Shown here: positions 50,731 to 59,725 of the stretch, piece after piece | How the letters are laid out: every line of letters starts with the position of its first letter | Position numbering within the stretch: the stretch's first letter is position 1 | Source of the DNA: Mucilaginibacter roseus | Lineage (GTDB): Bacteria > Bacteroidota > Bacteroidia > Sphingobacteriales > Sphingobacteriaceae | NCBI RefSeq assembly: GCF_021215455.1 | Contig: NZ_JAJPWV010000005.1 | Coordinates: 1 to 64,000, forward strand | Direction: 5' to 3' | DNA length: 64,000 bases | Program-made: the position numbers and the translations under genes | The notes under the pieces: model-generated | Told to the model about the DNA's origin: nothing | What the model saw: only the letters and a program-made list of their open reading frames with translations | Database searches by the model: none

Positions 50731-53217
50731 ATGCAAATTTTATACAAATCAACCCTTCCGCTTCTCGTCGGCATAGCCACTGCCTGCTCGGTTTACGGCC
50801 AGCAAAAAAAGGCGATGGTGATCAATAGTAAAGATTACCTGGAACTGGAGGGCGTAAACGTGATGCTGGCGCATGATTTTTATCCGGAAGGGCACCAGGG
50901 TGGCGTTGGCGTTATACAGAACGGCCAGCGTACCGCTACCAACGGCGATTTACGCCTTGAACCTACGCCGGGACAATGGTCGCCTATACCCAAGGTGGGC
51001 AAACGGGTGGTTGACCGCCAGAAGAACGAGGTTAGCGTACGTATGGAGTACCCCAATCCGGATATGAACCGCAAGGGCTTTAACCCGATCATCTACCCCG
51101 ACCTGAATTTTGCCTACAACATACGTGTTAAGCCGGAAGGCCGTTCGTTCCGCATAATTGTTGACCTGGATAAACCCCTGCCCGATGAATGGATTGGCAA
51201 GGTAGGTTTTAACTTCGAGCTATTTCCGGGCATACTGTTTGGCCGGTCATACTACATGGATCAGCAATTCGGCATATTTTCGCAGCAACCAAACGGGCAG
51301 ATGTATAAGGATGCCGCGGGCGAATTACAGATTAAGCCGATGGCCAGCGGCAAATCACTAACCATAGTGCCCGAGCTTGATGCCCAGCGCATGACCATAC
51401 AAAACCTTTCGGGCGGTAACCTGGAGCTTTTGGATGGCCGCGGCAAGCATAACAACGGTTGGTTCGTTATACGTTCGCTGGTAGCTAAAGGCGCAACTAA
51501 AAACGCTATTGAGTGGCTGGTTACGCCTAACGCGGTCAGCGGCTGGCAGTCCGAACCGGTGATACAGCTATCACAGGTAGGCTATCATCCGGCACAATCA
51601 AAAATAGCTGTTATCGAGTTGGATCGGAAGGATAAAACCCGCAAACAAGCCTCATTGCTGCGCATAGGCGAAAAGGGCGGATTGGAACCTGTGCTAACAT
51701 CAGCACCTAAAGAATGGGGAGATTTTTTGCGGTACCATTACCTGCAGTTTGATTTTACCAAGGTAACCAAACCGGGCATGTACATGGTAAAGTACGGCAA
51801 TTACCAAAGCCGCCCGTTCGCTATTAACGCTGGCGTATTTAAAGAAAACGTTTGGCAGCCTACGCTTGATTATTTTTTACCCGCGCAAATGTGCCACATG
51901 CGCGTAAACGAGAAGTACCGTGTTTGGCATGGCTGGTGCCACCTGGATGATGCCCGCATGGCCCCTATCGACTCAAACCACTTTGATGGTTATATTCAGG
52001 GCGGTTCAACACTTACCAAATACAAACCCGGTGATAACGTACCCATGCTTAACCGTGGTGCCTGGCATGATGCGGGCGACTTTGACCTTAGGGTAGAATC
52101 GCAGGCGGAAACTATTTACGGACTAACCCTGGCTTATGAGGAATTTGGCGAAAAGCATGATAACACCGCTGTTAACCAAACAACCTTAGTGACCGAGATA
52201 CACGAACCTGATAACAAGCCCGACCTCCTGCAGCAAATTGAGCACGGCTTATTATCCGTTACAAACGGTTACCGCACTTTAGGCCGCTTTTACCGTGGCA
52301 TAATTGAGCCAACCCTACAGCAGTATGTGTTATTAGGCGATGCTGCTAACCTTACCGATAACATCCCCTACAATAGCAAACAGCCACCTGTTAATGCTAC
52401 TGGTATTAAAACCTGGGCCGACGACCGCTGGGTGTTTACGGAGCAAAATTCGCCGCGTGAGCTGGAAGCCGCCGCTGATCTGGCTGCTGCCAGCAGGGTT
52501 ATGAAGGGATATAATGATACTTTGGCTACGCAATCTCTGCAAATAGCCAAAGAGGTTTGGAAAAACACGGCATCAAACAACATATTACCACGCATTCAAT
52601 TAGCTGCCGAGCTTTTAATTACTACCGGCGATAAGGAATATGCCGATTACCTGATAAGTAAAACCGACGACATCACCAAAAACATCACCAAAACAGGCTG
52701 GTACGTTGGCCGTACATTAAAGCTGGTTAACAATCCGCAATATAAACAAGCAGTAAATGCTGCGGTAAAAACTATGTACAGTTCCATTGTGGCCGACGGT
52801 AAAAAAACGCCTTTTGGTGTACCTTACGAACCGGACATTTGGGGGGCTGGCTGGGGAATACAGGGTTTTGGCTTCAGGCAGTATTTTTTGCATGCCTCGT
52901 TCCCTGATATTATACCGACTGATTACATGCTGGATGCGTTGAATTTTGTATTGGGATGCCATCCGGGCTCGAATACCTCTTCATTCGTATCGGGTGTGGG
53001 TTCACAATCCATGACCACAGCCTATGGGTTTAACCGTGCGGATTGGTCGTACATACCAGGCGGCAGCGCATCAGGCACGGCACTGATCCGCCCGGATTTC
53101 CCGGAGTTGTTGAAATGGCCATTTCTATGGCAACAAGGTGAATATGTTTTAGGTGGCGGCACAACCGACTACCTGTTCCTGGCCCTGGCGGCAGATCATG
53201 TATTGAATAAGAAATAG
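50731..53217 (+). CDS. GH9 endoglucanase/glucomannanase with N-terminal Ig-like domain
   Basis: 828 residues. Signal peptide to about 23 (ACSVYG). Residues about 25-275 are a beta-rich module common in Bacteroidota GH9 proteins (ELEGVNVMLAHDFYPEGH, LRLEPTPGQWSPIPK); 280-375 a cellulase N-terminal Ig-like domain (IQLSQVGYHPAQSKIAVIE); then the alpha/alpha barrel with catalytic base in RGAWHDAGDFDLR (about 440-455), LNFVLGCHPGSNTSSFVSGVGS and the acid Glu near the end (QGEYVLGGGTTDYLFLAL). It cleaves beta-1,4-glucan or glucomannan in the periplasm or outside. Its place next to GH26 and mannan-type esterases argues for glucomannan. Confidence 0.93.
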   Translation: MQILYKSTLPLLVGIATACSVYGQQKKAMVINSKDYLELEGVNVMLAHDFYPEGHQGGVGVIQNGQRTATNGDLRLEPTPGQWSPIPKVGKRVVDRQKNEVSVRMEYPNPDMNRKGFNPIIYPDLNFAYNIRVKPEGRSFRIIVDLDKPLPDEWIGKVGFNFELFPGILFGRSYYMDQQFGIFSQQPNGQMYKDAAGELQIKPMASGKSLTIVPELDAQRMTIQNLSGGNLELLDGRGKHNNGWFVIRSLVAKGATKNAIEWLVTPNAVSGWQSEPVIQLSQVGYHPAQSKIAVIELDRKDKTRKQASLLRIGEKGGLEPVLTSAPKEWGDFLRYHYLQFDFTKVTKPGMYMVKYGNYQSRPFAINAGVFKENVWQPTLDYFLPAQMCHMRVNEKYRVWHGWCHLDDARMAPIDSNHFDGYIQGGSTLTKYKPGDNVPMLNRGAWHDAGDFDLRVESQAETIYGLTLAYEEFGEKHDNTAVNQTTLVTEIHEPDNKPDLLQQIEHGLLSVTNGYRTLGRFYRGIIEPTLQQYVLLGDAANLTDNIPYNSKQPPVNATGIKTWADDRWVFTEQNSPRELEAAADLAAASRVMKGYNDTLATQSLQIAKEVWKNTASNNILPRIQLAAELLITTGDKEYADYLISKTDDITKNITKTGWYVGRTLKLVNNPQYKQAVNAAVKTMYSSIVADGKKTPFGVPYEPDIWGAGWGIQGFGFRQYFLHASFPDIIPTDYMLDALNFVLGCHPGSNTSSFVSGVGSQSMTTAYGFNRADWSYIPGGSASGTALIRPDFPELLKWPFLWQQGEYVLGGGTTDYLFLALAADHVLNKK

Positions 53218-53236
53218 ATCAGAATATCTTAAAACA

Positions 53237-53268
53237 AAAAGCGGCCCGTAGTAATATAGGCCGCTTTT
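53237..53268. terminator. Bidirectional terminator between GH9 and the esterase genes
   Basis: AAAAGCGGCC (53237-53246) / GGCCGCTTTT (53259-53268): 10-pair stem, 12-base loop, T-rich both ways. It separates convergent genes. Confidence 0.9.
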
Positions 53269-53287
53269 GTTTTATCTGCTTAATTGG

Positions 53288-54031
53288 TTACTTCTTTTTT
53301 AAAGCTGCTTTAATGGCTGCCTCAGCAAGTGGCTCCATCACTTTGTAACCTGTTTCGTTAGGGTGTACGCCATCATAGGTCAACTCCTTTTTAAGGCCTT
53401 GCTGCTCATCAGCCATCGGGGTAAAATAATCCAGGTAAACCATTTTGTTGGATGCGGCAAACTCTTTCAGGCTTTTGTTAATGGATGCTATTTTAGGCAC
53501 AGGGTTAAGTCCGCGTCTCCATGGATAATCATAAACCGGCAATATAGAGGATATTACCACCTTAATACCATAATGCTGTGCCAGTAATGCCATCGATTGA
53601 ATGTTGCCTACGATGGTTTCTTCAGATGTTGGCCCCGTATTGCCTGCAATATCATTGGTGCCGGCTAATATCACTACTACCTTTGGCTTCAGGTTAATCA
53701 CATCCGGACGAAAGCGCAATAGCATTTGCGGGGTAGTTTGGCCGCCTATGCCACGATTTATGTAGGGCTTGCCTTTAAAAAAGGCAGGATCCTTATCGCT
53801 CCAGCCCTGCGTAATAGAGTTACCCATAAACACCACACGGTCTTCCCCCTTTGCCGGTGGCTGCACCGCGGCATTCTCTTTTTCGAAGCGCTTTAGGTTC
53901 GCCCAGTCTTCTCTTAAATAATTTAATTGTTTCAACTCTTTCGCCATACGTGCCGTATCAGCTGTTTGCGCAAAGGCATTTGAGAACAGCAGCGCCGAAA
54001 AAAGCGCCGGTAAAATGAAGATTTTTTTCAT
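53288..54031 (-). CDS. SGNH/GDSL-type esterase, secreted
   Basis: 247 residues, signal peptide to about 21 (SNAFAQT). SGNH blocks: VVFMGNSITQGW (catalytic Ser), RGIGGQTTPQML (Gly), ILAGTNDIAGN (Asn), and DGVHPNETGYKVM (Asp and His). It is likely a carbohydrate acetyl-esterase removing side acetyls so GH26 and GH9 can act. The start overlaps the stop of the CE2-like gene in an ATGA (54028-54031), so the two esterases are translationally coupled. Confidence 0.92.
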   Translation of the reverse strand: MKKIFILPALFSALLFSNAFAQTADTARMAKELKQLNYLREDWANLKRFEKENAAVQPPAKGEDRVVFMGNSITQGWSDKDPAFFKGKPYINRGIGGQTTPQMLLRFRPDVINLKPKVVVILAGTNDIAGNTGPTSEETIVGNIQSMALLAQHYGIKVVISSILPVYDYPWRRGLNPVPKIASINKSLKEFAASNKMVYLDYFTPMADEQQGLKKELTYDGVHPNETGYKVMEPLAEAAIKAALKKK

Positions 54032-55119
54032 GGTGTGTTTCTTCTCCAGTGTTTTGTTTTTTCAATAAATGTAATCAGTTCATCAGCTATCAGGCGGTGT
54101 TCACTCAGGTCAGGATGATCACCGCAACCCTTATGGTAGCGTTTGCTAAAGTAGTATTTATACACGTTTTTATCGCCTGTATTATTTACTTCGCTAACAA
54201 TACCGCGCAGGTAATTTTTTTGGACTTGCACCAGGCTACTATCAGCCATTGGACTGGTTAAACAAATAATAGTTGCTGATGGATAACGAGCCCGCAATCT
54301 TTTAATAAACGATATATAAGGCGGGCAAAACTTCACAGAATCAACGGGGCCATCGTTTTGCCCGAGGCATATGGTTACCACATCCGGCTGGTATCTTTTA
54401 AAATCCCATTGTATGGCATTGGCACGCAGGTTAATCTTGTCAAACACATCGGGCATAGTAACATCCATATTGCAGCAGCTATGGGTTAAACCGATGCCTG
54501 CAACAGCAGTAAGGTGCCACTGCGCGTTTAAAGCCCGTGCGGTTACAGGCCCGTAAGCCATATAAGCGTTATGCTGATCGTACCACTGGCCGGTGTTGCA
54601 TGGAAAAGCGCTCTCATCGCTGCCTGTACCGCAGGTGATGGAGTTGCCTATAAATTCAATTTTACGTACCGGCAAGGGTGGTGGTGCAAGCAACTGTTTA
54701 CACCGTAACCCAACAAATTCCAGATACCCAATGCCTGATTCGGTGCTTTTACAAATGGTGATCTCGTGCCTTGCGTCTGCAAGGTTATTGGCGACGATAA
54801 TACTATTGCTTTTTTGTATTAGTTTAATACGTTGCACGGGCAGATCATCTATAGCTACCGAAATATAATTATGATCCTTGCCCCACATCATCTCATCATT
54901 GATGAGCAACTCGCATGATGTGCCTTTAAAAGCTGCCTTGATATAAACACCTGCAGCCCAAAAACGCGGCGACTGCGGATTGGTGAAATCAATGCGGCCC
55001 ACATATTGAAATCGCTTGTCCGTAGATTTATATGTGTGGAGATTATCTGCAGGAGCTTTCCATGCCCACAAGGCTGTTAGCAATATAATTGCTATGAATA
55101 TGCTAAAAATCCGCATCAT
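54028..55119 (-). CDS. CE2-like acetyl-esterase (two-domain SGNH hydrolase)
   Basis: 363 residues from the ATG at 55119 (the frame opens with TTG at 55122, which is not needed). Signal peptide to about 22. N-terminal jelly-roll (about 35-145: FQYVGRIDFTNPQSPRFWA, FKGTSCELLINDE) and C-terminal SGNH domain: KIEFIGNSITCGTGSDE, AGIGLTHSCC, ICLGQNDGPVDS and GDHPDLSEH. That layout is typical of carbohydrate esterase family 2, which deacetylates xylan or mannan. Five bases after GH97 and coupled to the second esterase. Confidence 0.88.
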   Translation of the reverse strand: MMRIFSIFIAIILLTALWAWKAPADNLHTYKSTDKRFQYVGRIDFTNPQSPRFWAAGVYIKAAFKGTSCELLINDEMMWGKDHNYISVAIDDLPVQRIKLIQKSNSIIVANNLADARHEITICKSTESGIGYLEFVGLRCKQLLAPPPLPVRKIEFIGNSITCGTGSDESAFPCNTGQWYDQHNAYMAYGPVTARALNAQWHLTAVAGIGLTHSCCNMDVTMPDVFDKINLRANAIQWDFKRYQPDVVTICLGQNDGPVDSVKFCPPYISFIKRLRARYPSATIICLTSPMADSSLVQVQKNYLRGIVSEVNNTGDKNVYKYYFSKRYHKGCGDHPDLSEHRLIADELITFIEKTKHWRRNTP

Positions 55120-55124
55120 CAAAA

Positions 55125-57116
55125 TTATTGTTTTGCCGGATAGATTCTTGCCGCCCAGCCACCGCCACTACTCAAATGTACTTTTATCTTCTCTCTTGCT
55201 GATACCTTAACCAATTCGCGCACATAGTCCGTAGCATCACGATCAGCATTCACACCATCCTTAAATATCTCGGCTTCGTAAGTCCCTTTGGAGAGGAATG
55301 ACAAGTCGATCTCCAGGTCACGCGCGTCCCAATTGGTCATAGCACCTACGTACCAGGTGTCATCATTACGACGCGCAATAGCTACATACTCGCCTACCTT
55401 GCCCAGCAACGGCACGGTTTCATCAAAAACAGTAGGTACTTTGCTTATAAAATTGGTCGACTCCTGCTCCCTTCGGTAAGCTGTCGGGTTATCGGCCAGC
55501 ATTTGTATCGGGGCCTCAAATATTACATACATGGCCAGTTGGTGGCTGCGAGTGCCCTGGCTCATCGGGTTTGAGTTGATCGGGCGGTATGATGCCTTGT
55601 TGGCATTGCGCATGGCACCCGGAGTATAATCCATCGGCCCGGCCAGCATCCTGATAAAGGGGATTGACACATCATAACGGGGCACATCATCATTAAGTGC
55701 CCATTTTGAATTTTCTAAGCCCTTAACCCCTTCAAAATTGAACACATTAGGATAAACTCGCTGTATACCATCAGGTTTGTACATACCATGCAGATCAACC
55801 AGCAAATGATACTTAGCGGCAGTTTCGGCTATTTTATAAACGGATGAAGTTACCTTTTGATCATCCCGGTCAAAAAAATCTATCTTGAAGCCTTTGGCAC
55901 CCATATCTGCATATTTTTTAAATATGCCATTCATATTGGCCATTACACCATGCCAGGTAGCCCAAAGGATTATACCTACATTTTTTTGTTGAGCGTAGGA
56001 AATGATCTCTTTTAAATCAACAGCCGAGTTGAGCTTGGTCATGTCAACCGAGTTACTCCAGCCCTCGTCCAGTATTACATACTCCAGTTTGTTCTCTGAT
56101 GCAAAATCAACATAATGTTTATACGTAGCTGTATTGATGCCCGCTTTAAAATCAACGTGCGATATATTCCAGTCGTTCCACCAGTCCCAGGCCACTTTGC
56201 CGGGTTTTATCCAGGCTACGTCTTTTATGCGCGACGGGCCTGCCAGCTTTTGCACCATATCGTTATTCAGCAACGTTTTATCATCCGGCGCTACAATAAC
56301 CGCTCGCCAGGGCAAAGCGGCATTGCCTTTAACGGTTGCTATGTAATCGGTTCTTTCGGTAACTAAGGTATTCAGCCTCCGGAGCTCTTCCTTAGCAGGA
56401 TATTTGGCGAAGTCTGCCTTTAAGGCGTGCTGTTCGTCCTTGTTTTTTACCACATACATACCCGGATAATCTTCCAGCCCGGCCTCTAACACCGCAGCCT
56501 TAGCGCCGTTACCCAGATCAACCAGCATCGGTAAAAAAGCCAGTGAATCAGCAATTACTTTTGACAGCGGCACCTCATTATACAAAGCCTCAAACGAGGT
56601 TTGGTAATAGTCGCCTTTCAAACGCGGGTCATGCGCGTAAGGGATGAACACCTTATAATCATCGGCGAACTTAAAATTGGCGTCCTCGGCCATCACCTTT
56701 ACGGGTTTAGTTTTATTGAGCACAAAGCGGTATGCAATACCATCATTATATGTGCGAACTATAAAATCGTAGCCACCCTTGCAATTGAGTGTTAGCTGCC
56801 GGTAATTTTCGGTAACGATTTTCTTTTTGTAATTGTAAGCCTCGAATTTTGAATTTACGGTTAGCGTTTTGTTTGATAGTACCTTTACATTATTACCAAT
56901 TATCTCACCACCGTCAAGCCTGATAGCTGCCACAGAGGGCTGAATAACCTCGTTGCCGTTATAGCTTAAAGACCAATTGATTTGTTTACCGGCAATAAGC
57001 GTAACTTTAACTTTATTATCTGGAGAAGTGACGGTGTAGCTTTTTTGCTGCGCGATGAGTTGCTGGCAACTAAGCATTGCAAGCATGGCGAAGCTAAATT
57101 TGGAGATATTTTTCAT
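55125..57116 (-). CDS. GH97 glycoside hydrolase (alpha-glucosidase/alpha-galactosidase family)
   Basis: 663 residues, signal peptide to about 22 (QQLIAQ). N-terminal beta-sandwich (about 25-280, TSPDNKVKVTLIAGKQINWSLSYNG), then a TIM barrel: VAWDWWNDWNISHVDF, YVILDEGWS, KGFKIDFFDRDDQKV, VDLHGMYKPDGIQRVYPN and FNFEGVKGLE, and a C-terminal sandwich. The Asp in KIDFFDRDDQ lies where retaining GH97 members carry their nucleophile, which suggests alpha-galactosidase rather than the inverting alpha-glucosidase; that reading is from memory. In a mannan cluster, removing galactose from galactomannan would fit. First gene of a three-gene operon with the two esterases. Confidence 0.92.
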   Translation of the reverse strand: MKNISKFSFAMLAMLSCQQLIAQQKSYTVTSPDNKVKVTLIAGKQINWSLSYNGNEVIQPSVAAIRLDGGEIIGNNVKVLSNKTLTVNSKFEAYNYKKKIVTENYRQLTLNCKGGYDFIVRTYNDGIAYRFVLNKTKPVKVMAEDANFKFADDYKVFIPYAHDPRLKGDYYQTSFEALYNEVPLSKVIADSLAFLPMLVDLGNGAKAAVLEAGLEDYPGMYVVKNKDEQHALKADFAKYPAKEELRRLNTLVTERTDYIATVKGNAALPWRAVIVAPDDKTLLNNDMVQKLAGPSRIKDVAWIKPGKVAWDWWNDWNISHVDFKAGINTATYKHYVDFASENKLEYVILDEGWSNSVDMTKLNSAVDLKEIISYAQQKNVGIILWATWHGVMANMNGIFKKYADMGAKGFKIDFFDRDDQKVTSSVYKIAETAAKYHLLVDLHGMYKPDGIQRVYPNVFNFEGVKGLENSKWALNDDVPRYDVSIPFIRMLAGPMDYTPGAMRNANKASYRPINSNPMSQGTRSHQLAMYVIFEAPIQMLADNPTAYRREQESTNFISKVPTVFDETVPLLGKVGEYVAIARRNDDTWYVGAMTNWDARDLEIDLSFLSKGTYEAEIFKDGVNADRDATDYVRELVKVSAREKIKVHLSSGGGWAARIYPAKQ

Positions 57117-57218
57117 TATTAATTACGATATAACTGTTTGGCTTATATTTTAACTCCGGCAAGATAGTATAACAAAAAGCTTTGCTGCGTGCCTATTTTA
57201 GCCTATAATATGTACAAG

Positions 57219-58496
57219 TTAGCCATTTAAAGATGAAGCAGGTTTAAGCATCTGTTCATATTGGGCTGTTCGTCGGTATATCTCTATACAAGTGCGACTG
57301 TTATGATAAGGGCATTTCCATATCCCGACTTTGTCTTCATGTTCCATTGATTTACCATCAGCATAAACACCCCACAACCACTCCCCGTTTACTTTATCAA
57401 TTATATTTGATTTAACAAACTCCCATAGTTTAAGAGATATAGCCGCATACTTCCATTCACCGGTAAGTTGCCAGGCATTCAGATAACCCACCATAGCCTC
57501 GGCCTGAACCCACCAATGCTTTTCGCGTACCAGACCGCCATGTGTGGCATCGTATTCATACCATAAACCGCCATCCGTTGTGTCAATGCCTTCTAGGGCG
57601 GCATCAGCCATTTTTAAGGCGTAATTTGTAAACCGTGATATAAGTTGTTCATCTTTGATGATTTCTGCAGCCTCAAGTAATAACCACGATGCCTCAATAT
57701 CATGCCCGTAGGAAACAAGCGTTGATCGCCGGTTCCACTCATCGTCAAAAAACAAGTGCAAGTGCCCGGACTTTTCATCAATAATATGCTCACTGAAATT
57801 TTGCAACAGCGTAATTATCTGCTGCCGCAAACCGTCGTCAGGCCAAATAGTATATAGATTCGCGTAACCCTCCAGCACGTGTAAATGCGTATTCATTGAT
57901 TTTTTTTCATTCGCATCTTTCTCACTTAGCCGCAAATCATTAATCGGTTGCCAGTCACGGGTATAAGCTTCAAAATAACCTGTATGTTGGGTATCATAAC
58001 TTTTTTCAACCAGTAGGTTATATAAAGTAATGGCCTGATCTTTTACCGAACCGTCAAGGGTAGCCTTGTAATATTCGGCCAAAGCGTAAACTACAAATGC
58101 ATTGGCATATACCTGTTTCTTGGCATCTAACGGCTCACCCAAACAATTAACCGACCAATAAACACCACCGTATTGTTTGTCTGTAAAATATTGATTGATA
58201 TATTGATAAGCACGTTTTGCATATTTAATATACTCATCATCAGCTTCAAAATTATAAGCGGCCGAAAATGCCCATAATATCCGGGCGTTTAACACCGCGC
58301 CTTTCGCGGCCTCATTATATCTGTTATTGGCATGATCTATCTGACCAATAAACCCACCGTTCACTTCATCAACTGTATAAGTAATCCAGTATTCGAGAAT
58401 GCTTTTTAATTCCGATTTTAATTCTGAGCCATATTTGCGTAAGTCATTTATGTTTTCCAAAAGCCTCGCCTGGTTAATGATTTGTTGAAATATCAA
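57219..58496 (-). CDS. Cytoplasmic AGE-family epimerase, cellobiose 2-epimerase type
   Basis: 425 residues, no signal peptide. The alpha/alpha barrel shows the cellobiose-2-epimerase pattern: EVNGGFIGQIDHANN and GAVLNARILWAFSAAYN near the start, THLHVLEGYANLYTIWPD, LVSYGHDIEASWLLLEAAE, HWWVQAEAMVGYLNAW and CPYHNSRTCIEIYRR. It converts beta-1,4-mannobiose or cellobiose to the 2-epimer so a phosphorylase can act (not in this window). The frame starts at TTG 58496 and no in-frame ATG occurs before residue 200; TTG at codon 12 is an alternative. A TAGTTTTG -7 box at 58546-58553 (minus strand) precedes it. Confidence 0.9.
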   Translation of the reverse strand: MIFQQIINQARLLENINDLRKYGSELKSELKSILEYWITYTVDEVNGGFIGQIDHANNRYNEAAKGAVLNARILWAFSAAYNFEADDEYIKYAKRAYQYINQYFTDKQYGGVYWSVNCLGEPLDAKKQVYANAFVVYALAEYYKATLDGSVKDQAITLYNLLVEKSYDTQHTGYFEAYTRDWQPINDLRLSEKDANEKKSMNTHLHVLEGYANLYTIWPDDGLRQQIITLLQNFSEHIIDEKSGHLHLFFDDEWNRRSTLVSYGHDIEASWLLLEAAEIIKDEQLISRFTNYALKMADAALEGIDTTDGGLWYEYDATHGGLVREKHWWVQAEAMVGYLNAWQLTGEWKYAAISLKLWEFVKSNIIDKVNGEWLWGVYADGKSMEHEDKVGIWKCPYHNSRTCIEIYRRTAQYEQMLKPASSLNG

Positions 58497-58787
58497 GAAA
58501 TTTCATGCTGCGATTAATCATCTAATAATTATTTACAGCATGCTTCAAAACTAAGTCGACAGCTTAATTGCCGATAATACTATTTTATCAAACTGTTATA
58601 TAAAATGGTCATGCTTTGCAACAAACGCATTTTCTAATTTAAATTCACTGCGTTATTTTATCAATTATAAATGAGCACTTTACATACTTTAGAAAAACTT
58701 TGTTAATTTTTTAATAAGTTTTTACTTTGTAATAATCTTATTACTTAACTTACACAAAAATTAAAAAGCTAACCCTAATTAAGCTTA
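58497..58787. promoter_or_regulatory. AT-rich divergent intergenic region with two candidate promoters
   Basis: 291 bases, no gene. For the plus-strand operon: TTTG at 58699-58702 and TACTTTG at 58723-58729 (spacer 20), leader about 55 bases. For the epimerase on the minus strand: TAGTTTTG at 58546-58553. No operator-like palindrome was seen. Confidence 0.45.
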
Positions 58788-59714
58788 ATGAAAACCTTTT
58801 TTAAACCTCTTGCAATTACCATTGCGGGTGCTGCTTTAATGGCATCAACCGCCCGAGCCCAAACCGAAACGGATGCCCTGATGATGGGCAAAAACAATTT
58901 GTGTATTGCCGCCGGATACGCATACAACTCTTGGAATAAATACTGGGAAGGCAGCCTCAATCGCGATAACGCTAATATTGGTACGTTTTCGTCATCAAGC
59001 ATTATGGCGATGTTAAACTATGGTATTCGTGATGATCTGAATATTATGGTTTCATTACCGTATGTATCAACCAAAACATCAGCGGGCACATTGAGCGGCC
59101 TGAGTGGCTTTCAGGATTTGAGTTTTTATGTGAAATACAGGCCGCTGCGCAAGGTATTCAATAATAGTCAGAAGCTATCGGTATTTGCTGTAGGTGGATA
59201 CAGCGCACCGAGCCATAATTATAATGTGGACCTGATGCCGGTATCTATAGGCATGGGTAGCAACGTTACAACCGGCCGGTTGATAGTTGATTACCAGCTG
59301 AGCAAATTCTTCGCGACCGCATCTGGCTCATATTTGTACCGAAGTAATGTGCAGATTGACCGTACGGCTTATTATACTACACGTCAAATTAACTCTAACC
59401 AGGTGCAAATGCCAAATGCCGGCGTGTACCAGTTCAGAACCGGCTACCGTACACCTTTTATTATAGCCGAAGCTTATGTAGACCATATGCGTACTTATGG
59501 AGGTTTTGATATACGCCGTAACGATATGCCGTTTGTTAGCAACACCATGAACAGTACCAACGTAGGCTTTGAAGGCAAGTACTACTTACCTAAACTCCGT
59601 GCGTTGGGCATACACGCGGCTGCATGGAGAACCTTGGAAGGCCGCAACGTTGGCCAGTCTACCGGGTTTATGGCCGGTGTGCTTTATACTTTAAACATGG
59701 CTAAATCAAATTAA
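58788..59714 (+). CDS. Outer-membrane beta-barrel protein, unknown function
   Basis: 308 residues. Signal peptide ending at about residue 24 (STARAQT). The rest is a regular run of amphipathic strands with aromatic girdle residues (YAYNSWNKYWEG, MLNYGIRDDLNIMVSLPY, FYVKYRPLRK, GFEGKYYLPK) and an internal GFQDLSFYVKYRP turn reminiscent of MetA/phenol-degradation-type or transporter barrels. No catalytic motif. It is the first gene of an operon with the PAP2 lipoprotein (11 bases away) and the FecA-like receptor. Function not recognised. Confidence 0.78.
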   Translation: MKTFFKPLAITIAGAALMASTARAQTETDALMMGKNNLCIAAGYAYNSWNKYWEGSLNRDNANIGTFSSSSIMAMLNYGIRDDLNIMVSLPYVSTKTSAGTLSGLSGFQDLSFYVKYRPLRKVFNNSQKLSVFAVGGYSAPSHNYNVDLMPVSIGMGSNVTTGRLIVDYQLSKFFATASGSYLYRSNVQIDRTAYYTTRQINSNQVQMPNAGVYQFRTGYRTPFIIAEAYVDHMRTYGGFDIRRNDMPFVSNTMNSTNVGFEGKYYLPKLRALGIHAAAWRTLEGRNVGQSTGFMAGVLYTLNMAKSN

Positions 59715-59725
59715 ATACCTGGTCT

